Positions 10,347-18,918 of a DNA stretch of 64,000 nt are shown in pieces. The notes under the pieces are model-generated. The model was not told where the DNA came from, ran no database searches, and saw nothing but the letters and a program-made list of their open reading frames with translations. Position 1 is the stretch's first letter. Each line of letters starts with the position of its first letter. The stretch comes from CBDBES01 sp965204465. Its GTDB lineage: Bacteria; Spirochaetota; Leptospiria; Turneriellales; CBDBES01. The position numbers and the translations under genes were made by a program. Where the stretch lies: assembly GCA_965204465.1 (NCBI GenBank), contig CBDBES010000002.1, forward strand, positions 682,001-746,000, in the 5' to 3' direction.

Positions 10347-11123
10347 TTAAGGAGTATTTTGTATATAAACAGGTAGGTACTGTAAGAATAAAGAGTTCTT
10401 ATAAATATTTACTGTTCTTTTCTTGAGACCTGTGGCTAATTTGCTTATCTGTTCTTTTACCTCTGAAAGGCCTAGAACATTTACTGCATTTGATTTTAAT
10501 TTTGATCTTATATCAGATATTTCCCAATCATGCAGATCATCGATTAACTGGAATAGAATACCTAATTCTTTACCCCATCTTCTTTGTCTTGATAATTTAG
10601 CTGGCTCCTTTTCTATTGCCAGATAAGGTAGAACAACAGAGGCCTGAAAAAGCATAGAAGTTTTTAAGAGAGCAATATCAAAAAGCATCTCTTTAGATAG
10701 GATAGAATGGTGCCTTAGATCCAGGAATTGCCCCTTTACTATTCCAGAAGAACCAGCAAAGAGGGCCATTTCTTTAATGACTCTTGGAGGAAGAAGAGCA
10801 TTTGCCATTATCTCAAAGGCCAGCGTCTGCAGTGCATCCCCTACTAATATGGCAGTGGCTTCTCCATATACCTTATGATTCGACGGCCTACCCCTCCTGT
10901 AATCATCATTATCCATAGCAGGCAGATCATCATGCACTAATGAATAAGTATGAATACATTCTAAAGAAATGGCAATGGCAAGTGCTTTATTTTTATCCAA
11001 AGAGATTATTCTTGCAATTTCAAGCGCAATAATGGGTCTGAGCCTCTTACCACCGGGGAAAAGACTATATAATATAGCCTGTTTTAGTTCATCGGATGTT
11101 TTTTTAAAGCTGGTTCTATCCAA
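10347..11123 (-). CDS. ispA: Polyprenyl (farnesyl-type) diphosphate synthase
   Basis: A trans-isoprenyl diphosphate synthase that condenses DMAPP/GPP with IPP to make short-chain prenyl diphosphates for undecaprenol or quinone synthesis. The read given begins at a TTG and is 258 residues. G-G-K-R-L-R-P occurs at 24-30, the first Asp-rich motif D65-D66-L-P-A-M-D71 and the second D-D-L-H-D-W near 192-197. Normal enzymes have about 45 residues before GGKRLRP, so this start is probably too late. The same frame is open further upstream without ATG, GTG or TTG. An ATT at 11208-11210 preceded by AAGGG at good spacing would add 29 residues of plausible helix, so the true start may be there. The gene lies just downstream of ndk on the same strand. 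Confidence 0.88.
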   Translation of the reverse strand: MDRTSFKKTSDELKQAILYSLFPGGKRLRPIIALEIARIISLDKNKALAIAISLECIHTYSLVHDDLPAMDNDDYRRGRPSNHKVYGEATAILVGDALQTLAFEIMANALLPPRVIKEMALFAGSSGIVKGQFLDLRHHSILSKEMLFDIALLKTSMLFQASVVLPYLAIEKEPAKLSRQRRWGKELGILFQLIDDLHDWEISDIRSKLKSNAVNVLGLSEVKEQISKLATGLKKRTVNIYKNSLFLQYLPVYIQNTP

Positions 11124-11224
11124 AAAGATTTTGAGATTTTTCTCTATGATATTCTGGTATTGCTTTAAGGAGGAAAGAAAATGATCCTTTTGAGTTTTTA
11201 AAGAAGAAATATCAAGTACCCTTT

Positions 11225-11647
11225 TTATAATAAATCTTTTTGGGCAAAAAAGAAGGAAGTCTCTATTTTCGCATTCTCCACAGAATCTGACCCATGTACT
11301 GCGTTTTCAGATTTAGATTTGGCGAATTGCTTACGGATCGTACCTTCCAGTGCATCCTTTGGGTCTGTAGCCCCGATCACATTCCTCCAGTGCTCTACCG
11401 CATTTTCTCTTTCCATACACCCTACCACTATCTTAGAAGAGGCCATATAGCGGGCAAGATCTTCAAAAAATGGCCTGTCTCTATGCACTGCATAAAATTC
11501 TTTGGCTTCTTTTAATTCTAATTTGACCATTCTAAGAGCCTTTATTTCAAATTTTTCTTTAGTGATTATTTCTATGATCTGACCAATATAATCCGACTTT
11601 ACAGCATCCGGTTTTATAATAAATAATGTATATTCAGACTTAAACAT
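11225..11647 (-). CDS. ndk: Nucleoside diphosphate kinase
   Basis: A 140-residue enzyme of normal size that transfers the gamma phosphate between nucleoside triphosphates and diphosphates through a phosphohistidine. The catalytic histidine is H118 in N-A-V-H-G-S-D-S, the most conserved NDK signature. The N-terminal K-P-D-A motif (T-L-F-I-I-K-P-D-A-V) and the R-x-x-I/V-G-A-T-D-P motif are both present. It lies between tRNA-Glu and ispA on the minus strand; the intergenic space to ispA is short or absent, depending on the ispA start. Confidence 0.96.
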   Translation of the reverse strand: MFKSEYTLFIIKPDAVKSDYIGQIIEIITKEKFEIKALRMVKLELKEAKEFYAVHRDRPFFEDLARYMASSKIVVGCMERENAVEHWRNVIGATDPKDALEGTIRKQFAKSKSENAVHGSDSVENAKIETSFFFAQKDLL

Positions 11648-11672
11648 AAATTAAAACCAATAATATTAGGAT

Positions 11673-11744
11673 CATCCCGTAGGGGAGTCGAACCCCTGTT
11701 GCAGGAATGAAAATCCTGAGTCCTAACCACTAGACGAACGGGAC
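11673..11744 (-). tRNA. tRNA-Glu (anticodon TTC)
   Basis: On the minus strand the sequence folds into a full cloverleaf: 7-bp acceptor stem GTCCCGT/ACGGGAT opening with a G-U pair, D arm with TAGTGGTTAGGAC, anticodon stem-loop CAGGATTTTCATTCCTG reading TTC, and a T arm with GGGGTTCGACTCCCC. The discriminator is G and CCA is not encoded. It sits 28 bases upstream of ndk and 13 bases from tRNA-Lys, so the two tRNAs are probably processed from one transcript. Confidence 0.95.
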
Positions 11745-11757
11745 ATTTTAATTTAAA

Positions 11758-11830
11758 TGAGGCGTCCGGGAATCGAACCCGGGACCCACTGCTTAAAAGG
11801 CAGTTGCTCTACCATCTGAGCTAACGCCCC
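11758..11830 (-). tRNA. tRNA-Lys (anticodon TTT)
   Basis: On the minus strand the acceptor stem GGGGCGT pairs with ACGCCTC (one G-U), the D arm reads TAGCTCAGATGGTAGAGC, the anticodon stem ACTGC/GCAGT closes the loop CTTTTAA (anticodon TTT), and the T arm is CCCGGGTTCGATTCCCGG. Discriminator A; CCA not encoded; 73 bases. Confidence 0.95.
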
Positions 11831-11893
11831 TCCTGATCGTCAAGGAAGTTTATTTAAACCTTCTGTCCATTACTTTTCTTATTTTTTAAAAAT

Positions 11894-12472
11894 TCAGCGT
11901 AGCCTGCGAAATTCTTTTTTCGTTAGATCCCATATTTGGGATACATCTGATGGTTGATATCCTTTTAATGTAAATAAGGCTTTTATATCATCTTTAAAAT
12001 TCTTCTTAATCTCATTTACGTCCACCATGGGAGATTGCATCGGTAAATTTAAAGAGGGAGCCAGGATGGGTTCTCCCAATTGATGAAGTAATTCATAAAA
12101 TAAAGGATTATCTTTTTGAGATGGTCTGCGTATAGCGATCGTGTTTCCCCCTGGATAAAAAAGACTTTTTTTCTTAAAAAAAACAATTGTTTTCCTGCCT
12201 GGCCAGTTTTCCATTATGAATTCTTTTTGCCTTGGATCCAAATCATTTTTTATAATGGCATCCAGAGAGTATCCTTCTGGAATTACGATTAAAAATGGTT
12301 TCTGGTATGATCTTTTTCTTACCTGATGCAATCTTAGGGCAACTTCTTTATCAAATATTCCGCATAAGCCATAGACGCTATCCGTAGGGAATCCAATCAG
12401 TTCTTTTTGTCTCAACATTTGGACTGCTATTTGGATAGAATTCTTGCTTTCTTTTAGAGGGATGACTTGCAT
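11894..12472 (-). CDS. Sua5/YciO/YrdC-family threonylcarbamoyl-AMP synthase-like protein
   Basis: A 192-residue protein with the single YrdC fold. G-F-P-T-D-S-V-Y-G-L near residues 36-45 is the nucleotide/threonine-binding signature. V-R-K-R-S-Y-Q-K-P-F gives the basic K-x-R-type motif, and A-P-S-L-N corresponds to the S-x-N motif. TsaC/Sua5 proteins make L-threonylcarbamoyl-AMP from threonine, bicarbonate and ATP for the t6A37 modification of ANN-decoding tRNAs, which include the tRNA-Lys encoded just downstream. YciO-type paralogues have related sequences, so the exact role is less sure than the family. Its ATG directly follows the TAA of the upstream aminotransferase, so the two are probably translationally coupled. 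Confidence 0.85.
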   Translation of the reverse strand: MQVIPLKESKNSIQIAVQMLRQKELIGFPTDSVYGLCGIFDKEVALRLHQVRKRSYQKPFLIVIPEGYSLDAIIKNDLDPRQKEFIMENWPGRKTIVFFKKKSLFYPGGNTIAIRRPSQKDNPLFYELLHQLGEPILAPSLNLPMQSPMVDVNEIKKNFKDDIKALFTLKGYQPSDVSQIWDLTKKEFRRLR

Positions 12473-13603
12473 TTATGATCCCATTAATATTTTAGACAAT
12501 TTTTTAATATGAGAAATGTTGTTCATAATATGGGTAGAAAATCTTATGCGATCGTCTCTTAAAGCGCATATAACATTGTTTGCTTTTAATTTTTTATATA
12601 TATCTAAAGAAGAATATTTTGGCGAAACCGCCGAAACTATGCCGCTTTTATAGATCCCATTATGAAAAACATCATATCCAATTTTTTGAAGTTCTGATCT
12701 TAGAATATCAGAGAGATAAAAAATTCTATTTCTTATATTTGCAAAGCCAATTTTTTTTAGAAATTCCAGGCTTTCCAAAAAATAGACCCAGTTTAAAATA
12801 CTATGAGTGGAAATTAAAAAACGATCTGCATTTTCTTTGAGTTGTGTTTTATAAGGGAGGTATTCTTCTTCGTTTATAAAAGAGCTGGTCCCTATGAATA
12901 CTGGATCAATATCATTTAAGATATTTTTTGAAATATATAAATATCCAAGTCCCACTGGTCCTAAAAGCCATTTCCAGGCGGAACCGCATAGGCAAGAGAT
13001 ATTCATTTCTTTTACATCAATGGGTATATGCCCTAGTCCCTGGGCTGCATCCAATACAAATAAAATTGAATTTTCTTTACAAATAGCGCCAATTTCTTTC
13101 AAAGGGATTGGTATTCCTGTAAGCCAGTCTACGGCGCTTAGACTCACAACTTTTATTTTTTTATTTATCTTTTTTTTGAGTCTTTCTAATAATTGATTTT
13201 TATCGGATGAAATTGGAATAGATTCTATTTTGACTCCTTTTTTTTCTAAATTTTTCCAGGGATAATAATTGCTGGGATACTCCTTTTGTTGGAGTAGAAT
13301 AGATTCGCCTTTTTTTAAAGGAAGACCATTAGCAAAGAAATTCATCCCTTCCGCTGTATTATGGATCAAAGAGACTTCATCCATACTACATCTCAGCAAT
13401 TCACACAGTATTTTTTTTATTTTGTTATAGATATTCTGGTAATTATATTCTTCCGATAAATAATTTTCTTTTGAGTTTACGTCTAAAAATTTTTTAGTAT
13501 TTTTTAGTATTGTATTATGGATAGGAGATATCCCACAGCTGTTCAACCAAATGAATTTTCTATTGATGTTAAACCCATTACTGATCTTCTGCCAGTCATG
13601 CAT
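12473..13603 (-). CDS. Class V aminotransferase / cysteine desulfurase-like PLP enzyme
   Basis: A 376-residue fold-type I PLP protein. D185-A-A-Q188 is the pair that contacts the pyridine nitrogen and O3', and K211 in G-S-A-W-K-W-L-L-G-P is the Schiff-base lysine. The N-terminal W-L-N-S-C-G-I-S-P and H-N-T-A-E-G-M-N motifs fit the class V family (SufS, isopenicillin-N epimerase-like, kynureninase-like). I see no convincing sulfurtransfer loop cysteine, so a selenocysteine-lyase or epimerase-like role is as possible as cysteine desulfuration. It lies between folE and the Sua5-like gene, separated by 15 bases and 0 bases. Confidence 0.8.
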   Translation of the reverse strand: MHDWQKISNGFNINRKFIWLNSCGISPIHNTILKNTKKFLDVNSKENYLSEEYNYQNIYNKIKKILCELLRCSMDEVSLIHNTAEGMNFFANGLPLKKGESILLQQKEYPSNYYPWKNLEKKGVKIESIPISSDKNQLLERLKKKINKKIKVVSLSAVDWLTGIPIPLKEIGAICKENSILFVLDAAQGLGHIPIDVKEMNISCLCGSAWKWLLGPVGLGYLYISKNILNDIDPVFIGTSSFINEEEYLPYKTQLKENADRFLISTHSILNWVYFLESLEFLKKIGFANIRNRIFYLSDILRSELQKIGYDVFHNGIYKSGIVSAVSPKYSSLDIYKKLKANNVICALRDDRIRFSTHIMNNISHIKKLSKILMGS

Positions 13604-13618
13604 TCTAAAATGTAACCT

Positions 13619-14218
13619 TTAATTGCGGTTGATCAGGTTTAAAAATTCCATTCTGGTCGATTGAGAATTTCTAAATTCATCTAGCATTGTACTCGTGATC
13701 AGTTTAGAGTTCTGTTTTTCTACTCCTCTCATCATCATACATAGATGCTGTGCTTCTACTACCACCGCCACTCCTCTCGGTTGGATTATTCTCTGTAATG
13801 CATACGCTACTTGTTGGGTAAGGCGTTCTTGCAACTGTAATCTTCTTGAATACATATCTACGATCCGGGGTATCTTACTGATCCCTATGATCTTTTCATT
13901 GGGAAGATAAGCAACATGCGCCTTCCCAAAAAAGGGCAATAAATGATGCTCGCAAAGACTATAGAGTTCTATATCTTTTACAATGATCATATCTTCGGCT
14001 GATTCTTTGAAAATAGCCCCATTGATCACTTCTTCCAAATTAAGATGATAGCCAGAGGTTAAAAACTGATACGCCTTGGCAAACCTGGAAGGAGTTTTTG
14101 AAATACCTTCTCTAAAGATGTTCTCTCCTATGGCCTTTAATATTTCTTTAGAAGCATTCTCTACAGACTCATAGTCATATTTTTCTTTATTTGCTGGCAT
14201 AAGAAATTTAATATCCAA
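13619..14218 (-). CDS. folE: GTP cyclohydrolase I
   Basis: A 199-residue type I enzyme converting GTP to 7,8-dihydroneopterin triphosphate, the first step to tetrahydrofolate and related pterins. Zinc ligands are C89 in S-L-C-E-H-H, the following H92, and C160 in [17 protein letters not shown] and R-L-Q-L-Q-E-R-L-T form the GTP pocket, and Q-H-L-C-M-M is typical of type IA. The gene is first of a minus-strand run with the aminotransferase and Sua5-like gene. A folK-panB fusion elsewhere in the window supplies a later folate step. Confidence 0.96.
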   Translation of the reverse strand: MDIKFLMPANKEKYDYESVENASKEILKAIGENIFREGISKTPSRFAKAYQFLTSGYHLNLEEVINGAIFKESAEDMIIVKDIELYSLCEHHLLPFFGKAHVAYLPNEKIIGISKIPRIVDMYSRRLQLQERLTQQVAYALQRIIQPRGVAVVVEAQHLCMMMRGVEKQNSKLITSTMLDEFRNSQSTRMEFLNLINRN

Positions 14219-14268
14219 AAGATAATACGTGCTGTCTATTCATTTTTCCCTTCTGTTTTAACTATCTT

Positions 14269-14298
14269 TTGAGTTGGCGCAAAGAATTTATTTATAAT
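14269..14298 (+). promoter_or_regulatory. Candidate sigma70 promoter for the arylsulfotransferase-like pseudogene
   Basis: TTGAGT at 14269-14274 and a perfect TATAAT at 14293-14298 are separated by 18 bases, just upstream of the ATG at 14313. The -35 region lies in an 18-base element (14267-14284) that is also found, with two mismatches, at 60922-60939. Confidence 0.4.
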
Positions 14299-14312
14299 AT
14301 CGTACTTGTCAT

Positions 14313-15896
14313 ATGAAAAATATGAACAAACTAAAAATGATCAAGAGGCTTATTATATTTTTGCTCTTTGGCTTTTTATCTTTTCAATGTGGTTCAGAGT
14401 CGGTTAGCGGCATCGTTGACGAAAATTGTAATATCAACTTGAGTTTAAATACGAACCCATGGGCGCCTTTGGCCGGACTGGCTGAGTTCAATACAGAAGG
14501 AGAGTTTAAGATCATGGTCAGAGTTATGGCAAATCAAGACGGAGGACAAGAAATCCAGGGAGAATTTGATGATTTCAACACAAGTCACAGAATTCCTATC
14601 CTGGGGCTGTATCCTGATTTTAACAACCGTGTGGAGATCATCAGGCTTGACAGAGATGGTAATGGGGCCAGGCAAGTATGCAATCTGCAGACGAACCCTC
14701 TGCCAGTTTCGATCCCTCAGTTGAATATTGTTGTCAATAACATACCAGCCGATGAGAAACGTTTTTACTTTGTGGGAGGCAATGGCGCTGACTTCATTTT
14801 TGATAAGACAGGCGCGGTGAGATGGTATTTAGGAGAGCATGAACCGGGTCTGGTCTATAATCAGCTCTCCCGCTAACTCGCGTATCAGCAGCGGCCCTCT
14901 GGCTGTTGGAATGGATCGGCATCCTACCATACCCTATTGGTTTAGAGAGGTTGCCGAGATGGACTTTCTGGGGAATATCACAACCACATATGAAATCGAT
15001 GACTATATGCATCATAGTGTGGAGGAATTTCCGGGGGGAAATATACTCATTGCCGGCACTAAAGCCCAAACCACTGGCGAGGATGTTATCTACAAATTCA
15101 ACCGCACGACGGGCAATCTGGTAGAAAATGGTGAATTTGACTTCAATGAAATATTAAACCGCAGCACAGGCGGCATACCAGAAGAAAGATTCGCCGTCAT
15201 ACCTCCTACACCAAGAGCTGGGTTATCGAACGGCGACTGGGCGCATATCAATGGCATCAGTTATGACCAAAGTGACGATACATTTATTTTTTCAATAAGA
15301 CAGCAGAGCGCTGTTGTCAAGATAAGGCGGGATGGATACACAGGCACCGAAGAGATCAGATGGATATTAGGATTTCCGGCACAATGGGGTAATTTAAATT
15401 CTCGCATCCTGACCTCCGGTCATTCTCCTGAGAAAGGCTGGCCTGATTGGCCTTACGGACAGCATTCTGTGCAGGCATTGGGTAATGGCAGGGTTCTGGT
15501 ATTCAATAATGGTACAAATCGGGGTAATTTAGACCCATCTCTTATGACCCTGGTAAGAGGTAGTAGCGTTAGTTCTAACCAGATACAAGGACAAAACTCT
15601 CTCAATAGAAACCAGGTAGTCGAATACAGGGTCAATGGCGCAACCATAACGAAAGAATGGGAATTTGAAGCACCGGATGCCGCCTATAACAGCCCTATTT
15701 TGGGCAGCGCACGTGAACTTGAAAACGGCAATCGATGATCCTGTTTCCCAAACCCCTTTCAGGAGCAGCGCCGGCCACCATCATAGAGGTAGATAAAAAT
15801 AGAAATGTCGTCTTTCGGGCTGACTTCCCCGAGAGCTATGGCAATACACTGACCTTTCATGCGAGAGTCTTTGATCTTTACCCAAATCAGAGATAG
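14313..15896 (+). pseudogene. Arylsulfotransferase-like lipoprotein gene broken by two frameshifts
   Basis: Three overlapping frames encode one continuous protein. 14313-14876 gives a lipoprotein signal (hydrophobic stretch ending F-L-S-F-Q-C26) and a beta-rich N-terminal domain. 14839-15738 is in the +1 frame and carries the ASST-like propeller, with D-D-Y-M-H-H-S-V, D-W-A-H-I-N-G-I-S-Y and W-P-Y-G-Q-H-S-V-Q. From about 15735 to the TAG at 15894-15896 the original frame resumes (T-I-I-E-V-D-K-N-R-N-V-V-F). Breakpoints are near 14840-14876 and 15734. Arylsulfate sulfotransferases move sulfate between phenols in the periplasm using a catalytic His, and several candidate His are intact. Either the gene is decayed or the assembly has two indels. 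Base composition is more GC rich than the neighbours, which hints at transfer. Confidence 0.72.
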
Positions 15897-15897
15897 C

Positions 15898-16374
15898 ATG
15901 AGAAAATTATTCGCTAAAATTCTTGATTTCTCTTTTTACTATTCGCACCTTTTTCTATTCATCTCCTTGATCATAGGATGCTCTAATGGTAATGGTAACA
16001 TCACTAACGAACCCTGCTACATGGAGCTGAGCTTGAATGAAAATCCATCCGCGCCTTTAACTGGTATCGCCCGATTCAGTACCCCGGAAGAATCCCGTAT
16101 CAGGATCAAGGTCCTGGGAGATCAGGAGGTTGCAGGTGAGTTTAACGAGTTCAAAACCGAACATGAAATACCTGTTCTGGGTCTATACCCTGATCGAAAC
16201 AATCTGGTGGAGATCACTACGATCAATCTTCAGGGAAAAGAGTCTCGTCATATATGTGAATTGAGCACTGAACCAATACCTGAGTTTTTGAGAATCCCCG
16301 AGAGACTTGAGGTCATCATAGATGAATTACCCGAGACGGAAGAACGTCTATTATTTTACTTATTTTTTATTTGA
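15898..16374 (+). pseudogene. Truncated tandem copy of the arylsulfotransferase-like lipoprotein
   Basis: It starts one base after the stop of the previous copy. It encodes a signal peptide with the lipobox-like F-I-S-L-I-I-G-C and the same N-terminal domain as its neighbour; shared landmarks include L-S-L-N-x-N-P-x-A-P-L, G-E-F-(D/N)-(D/E)-F and I-P-V-L-G-L-Y-P-D. The whole C-terminal catalytic propeller is missing: after R-L-L-F-Y the frame reads a few hydrophobic residues and stops. This is therefore a duplication cut at the domain boundary. An ATG at 15859 is in frame, but the one at 15898 fits a signal peptide better. The N-terminal domain might still be made as a secreted lipoprotein. 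Confidence 0.65.
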
Positions 16375-16394
16375 TTTGGTAAAGGTAATACTGT

Positions 16395-16432
16395 ATTTGG
16401 TATTTGGCTGTAATTCAGCTTAAGTACCAAAT
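16395..16432. other. Stem-loop in the gap after the truncated gene
   Basis: ATTTGGTA (16395-16402) and TACCAAAT (16425-16432) form an 8-bp stem with an inner GCTG/CAGC stem (407-410/416-419). It lies in a 219-base gap with no gene. There is no T tract, so it is not a clear terminator; it may be the scar of the deletion that truncated the preceding gene. Confidence 0.35.
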
Positions 16433-16593
16433 GTAGTTGCCCGTAGGGTGAAATGGGTAGCAAATAGACATGGATTTACCGTAAATTGAAGGTTATCAGA
16501 GACAATGTTGTTTGTTACTTATAGTAATCCAAATGCATACAATAGAAATAGTAAAATAATAGACGTCCTTTAGTGGATTATTCATAATGGTAT

Positions 16594-17457
16594 ATGTCTA
16601 AATATTTGTCAAAAAATTTATTTATTTTTTTATTTCTATTTAGTTTCATCTATAACTGCAAATTATCTGATCTCAGAACACTAGAATTAAAAAATAATGA
16701 TCCGGCTCCCTATTCTATTGGGAAGGCGTCTGCAATACTTAAAAAAACACTAACGGTATATGGTGGGATGAAAAACTGGCTGGCTAAAAAAAGCATGTCT
16801 GTTATTTTTAGAGAAGAATGGCATGGTTTTTTCTTAAAAAATTTTGGTATGCCATGGCATAAGAACAAGCAAAAAATCCAATTTTTTTTATTAATTGGTA
16901 CGGATAATTCCAGATTGAGATTTTTAGAGGATCCGTATAAAAACCATGAATGGGGTATCCAAAATTGGCTGCCTTATACAAAAGAACCCGATGGTCCTAT
17001 CGAATTTGACGATGATCGTAGTATAAAATTCTTTTTGCCAACGAATCAATTTCTTATAGAGTCTGTTTTTAGACTCAGCAACACTGGTTTGGCAGTTTAT
17101 GGCGGGGAAAGAATATTTGAAAAGAAAAAATATGATCTTATATTAGTCTCATGGAATACAATAAAGCCTCAGGAAGATCTGGATCAATATCTTTTATGGA
17201 TCAATCAGCAGAATAATAGGGTTGAAATTATACAATATACCGTAAGGGAATTCTTGCCTGGTATAGTGGGTACCGTTCTTTTTGGTGATTTTCGTAGAGT
17301 GGATGGAATTCTAATTCCATTTGAGCTGAACGTTGTATATGGACTAGAAGAAAAAGAAACGGCACGTAAGATTTCTATTGAATCGGTAAAATTCTCTCAG
17401 GATCTTCCAGATGACTTTTTCATCCCATCTCCTTTGAAAAAAGGAAGTAAATATTAG
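16594..17457 (+). CDS. Putative lipoprotein, LolA-like fold possible
   Basis: I do not recognise a named family with certainty. The 287-residue protein starts with a typical lipoprotein signal (hydrophobic residues 9-20, then F-I-Y-N-C22). The mature part is beta-rich with aromatic residues and a repeated pattern of charged/hydrophobic alternation. It includes a G-G-M-K-N-W-L helix near residue 57-63, which recalls proteins that measure cofactor or lipid on a half-barrel. No catalytic motif is seen. It is followed after 4 bases by prmC, so the two are likely co-transcribed, but there is no functional link that I can defend. Confidence 0.6.
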   Translation: MSKYLSKNLFIFLFLFSFIYNCKLSDLRTLELKNNDPAPYSIGKASAILKKTLTVYGGMKNWLAKKSMSVIFREEWHGFFLKNFGMPWHKNKQKIQFFLLIGTDNSRLRFLEDPYKNHEWGIQNWLPYTKEPDGPIEFDDDRSIKFFLPTNQFLIESVFRLSNTGLAVYGGERIFEKKKYDLILVSWNTIKPQEDLDQYLLWINQQNNRVEIIQYTVREFLPGIVGTVLFGDFRRVDGILIPFELNVVYGLEEKETARKISIESVKFSQDLPDDFFIPSPLKKGSKY

Positions 17458-17461
17458 TTTA

Positions 17462-18331
17462 TTGCGCCTTAAAGAAGTATACCAATACGCTGTAGGAAGT
17501 CTCAAAAATGCTGGTCTTGAGAATCCTGAATTAGAGACCAGACTTTTACTTTCCCATATATTAAAATTAAGTCAATCCGCGTTATTCACTGAATATGAAA
17601 ATAAGATCAGTCTATCTGAGCATAGAAAGATCATTCAATGGGTGCAAAATAAAAAAGAGCATAAACCAACTGCCTATCTTCTAAAAGAAAAAGAATTCTA
17701 TAATCTAAAATTCTTTGTGGACCAAAGAGTATTGATCCCCCGACCAGAAACAGAAGAGTTTACAGAATGGATATTAAAAAGCCATCATAAAAAAAAGAGC
17801 ATACTGGATGTAGGCACTGGCTCGGGATGCATTGGAATATCTTTGGCAGCATTTGGAGATTTTAGTTCAGTCACTATTAGCGATGCCAGCAAACAAGCCT
17901 TGCAGGTGGCTAAAAAAAATGCAGAGAGGCTCTTAAAAAATAAAAGAATCAAAATTGTTGCTTCTGATCTGTTCAAAGTATTCAATAGAAAGAATGATTT
18001 ATTTGATATCATTGTATCCAACCCTCCTTATATAAGGACATGGGAAAAAGAAACGGTTGCAAAAGAAGTGCTCTATTTTGAACCACATATAGCCTTGTTT
18101 AATCCAAAAAATAATTTTATCAAAAGACTCATACGAGGGGCATACTTACATTTAAAACCAAGAGGATGGCTTTATCTGGAAAATCATCCCAACATGATAC
18201 AGAAGATCAAAGAAAATCTTTTGAAGCAAGGATTCAAAAATATAGAAATTAAAAAAGACCTTAGTCAAAGGTATAGATTTATCAGGGCACAAAAAATAGC
18301 AAAGAATAATTTTCTCTGTAGTGTTTTTTGA
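17462..18331 (+). CDS. prmC: Peptide chain release factor N5-glutamine methyltransferase
   Basis: A 289-residue Rossmann-fold methyltransferase that methylates the Gln of the GGQ motif of RF1 and RF2 with S-adenosylmethionine. An N-terminal helical domain (about 1-95) precedes L-D-V-G-T-G-S-G-C-I-G (motif I, about residue 115-125) and the substrate-binding S-N-P-P-Y-I motif at about 186-191. A TTG start at 17462 is used; an A/G-rich stretch (AAGGAAG) lies 14 bases upstream. The release-factor gene itself (prfA), often adjacent, is not here. Confidence 0.92.
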   Translation: MRLKEVYQYAVGSLKNAGLENPELETRLLLSHILKLSQSALFTEYENKISLSEHRKIIQWVQNKKEHKPTAYLLKEKEFYNLKFFVDQRVLIPRPETEEFTEWILKSHHKKKSILDVGTGSGCIGISLAAFGDFSSVTISDASKQALQVAKKNAERLLKNKRIKIVASDLFKVFNRKNDLFDIIVSNPPYIRTWEKETVAKEVLYFEPHIALFNPKNNFIKRLIRGAYLHLKPRGWLYLENHPNMIQKIKENLLKQGFKNIEIKKDLSQRYRFIRAQKIAKNNFLCSVF

Positions 18332-18450
18332 TTTGATACAATAGATTAATAATTTAATAGATATTTCAACGGCTAAAAAAAAAGTAGTAGACAAGCAGAA
18401 TAGAAATAAGAAAACAATTCAAAATAATTTAATTTAAAAGAGTAGAATAT

Positions 18451-18918
18451 ATGGAAATCAACATAGGGATTGACGAAAGTAAACGAAAAGAAATATCGGA
18501 TGGATTAAAAAAACTATTGGCAGATACTTATAGTCTTTATCTAAAGACCCATAATTATCACTGGAATGTAACGGGTAATATGTTCCAGACATTGCATCTG
18601 CTTTTTGCACAGCATTATAATGAAATGTGGACGGCAGTGGATCATATAGCCGAAAGGATCCGTTCTCTTGGATTCTTTGCTCCTGGGACATATCATGAAT
18701 TTGTAGAATTAACACGCCTTAAAGATGATGAAGATGTACCCAATGCAAATCAAATGTTGAGGAATTTAGTAGAAGGGCATGAAGCTGTGGTAGAAACCAT
18801 CAGAGATTTATTTAAAATTGCAGAAGAAGCTGATGACCAGGCCACCTTAGACATACTTACCCAGAGAATCAGCATACACGAAAAGACCGCCTGGATGTTA
18901 AGGAGCTTTTTGCAATAG
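18451..18918 (+). CDS. dps: Dps-family ferritin-like DNA-binding protein
   Basis: A 155-residue four-helix-bundle protein that stores iron and protects DNA from peroxide by oxidising Fe2+ at an inter-subunit centre. The centre is visible as N-Y-H-W-N (His of K-T-H-N-Y-H-W) and H-Y-N-E-M-W-x-x-x-D-H-I-A-E-R-I-R, the Dps signature. There is no long Lys-rich tail, so DNA binding in the E. coli style is doubtful. The 3' end overlaps convergent nagZ-like by 21 bases. The AT-rich upstream gap has no clear Fur/PerR box. Confidence 0.94.
   Translation: MEINIGIDESKRKEISDGLKKLLADTYSLYLKTHNYHWNVTGNMFQTLHLLFAQHYNEMWTAVDHIAERIRSLGFFAPGTYHEFVELTRLKDDEDVPNANQMLRNLVEGHEAVVETIRDLFKIAEEADDQATLDILTQRISIHEKTAWMLRSFLQ

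Noticed and set aside
11166..11201. Very good plus-strand ribosome-binding site (TAAGGAGGAAAG) before ATG 11181
   Set aside because: The frame stops after six codons and lies antisense to the ispA upstream coding part.
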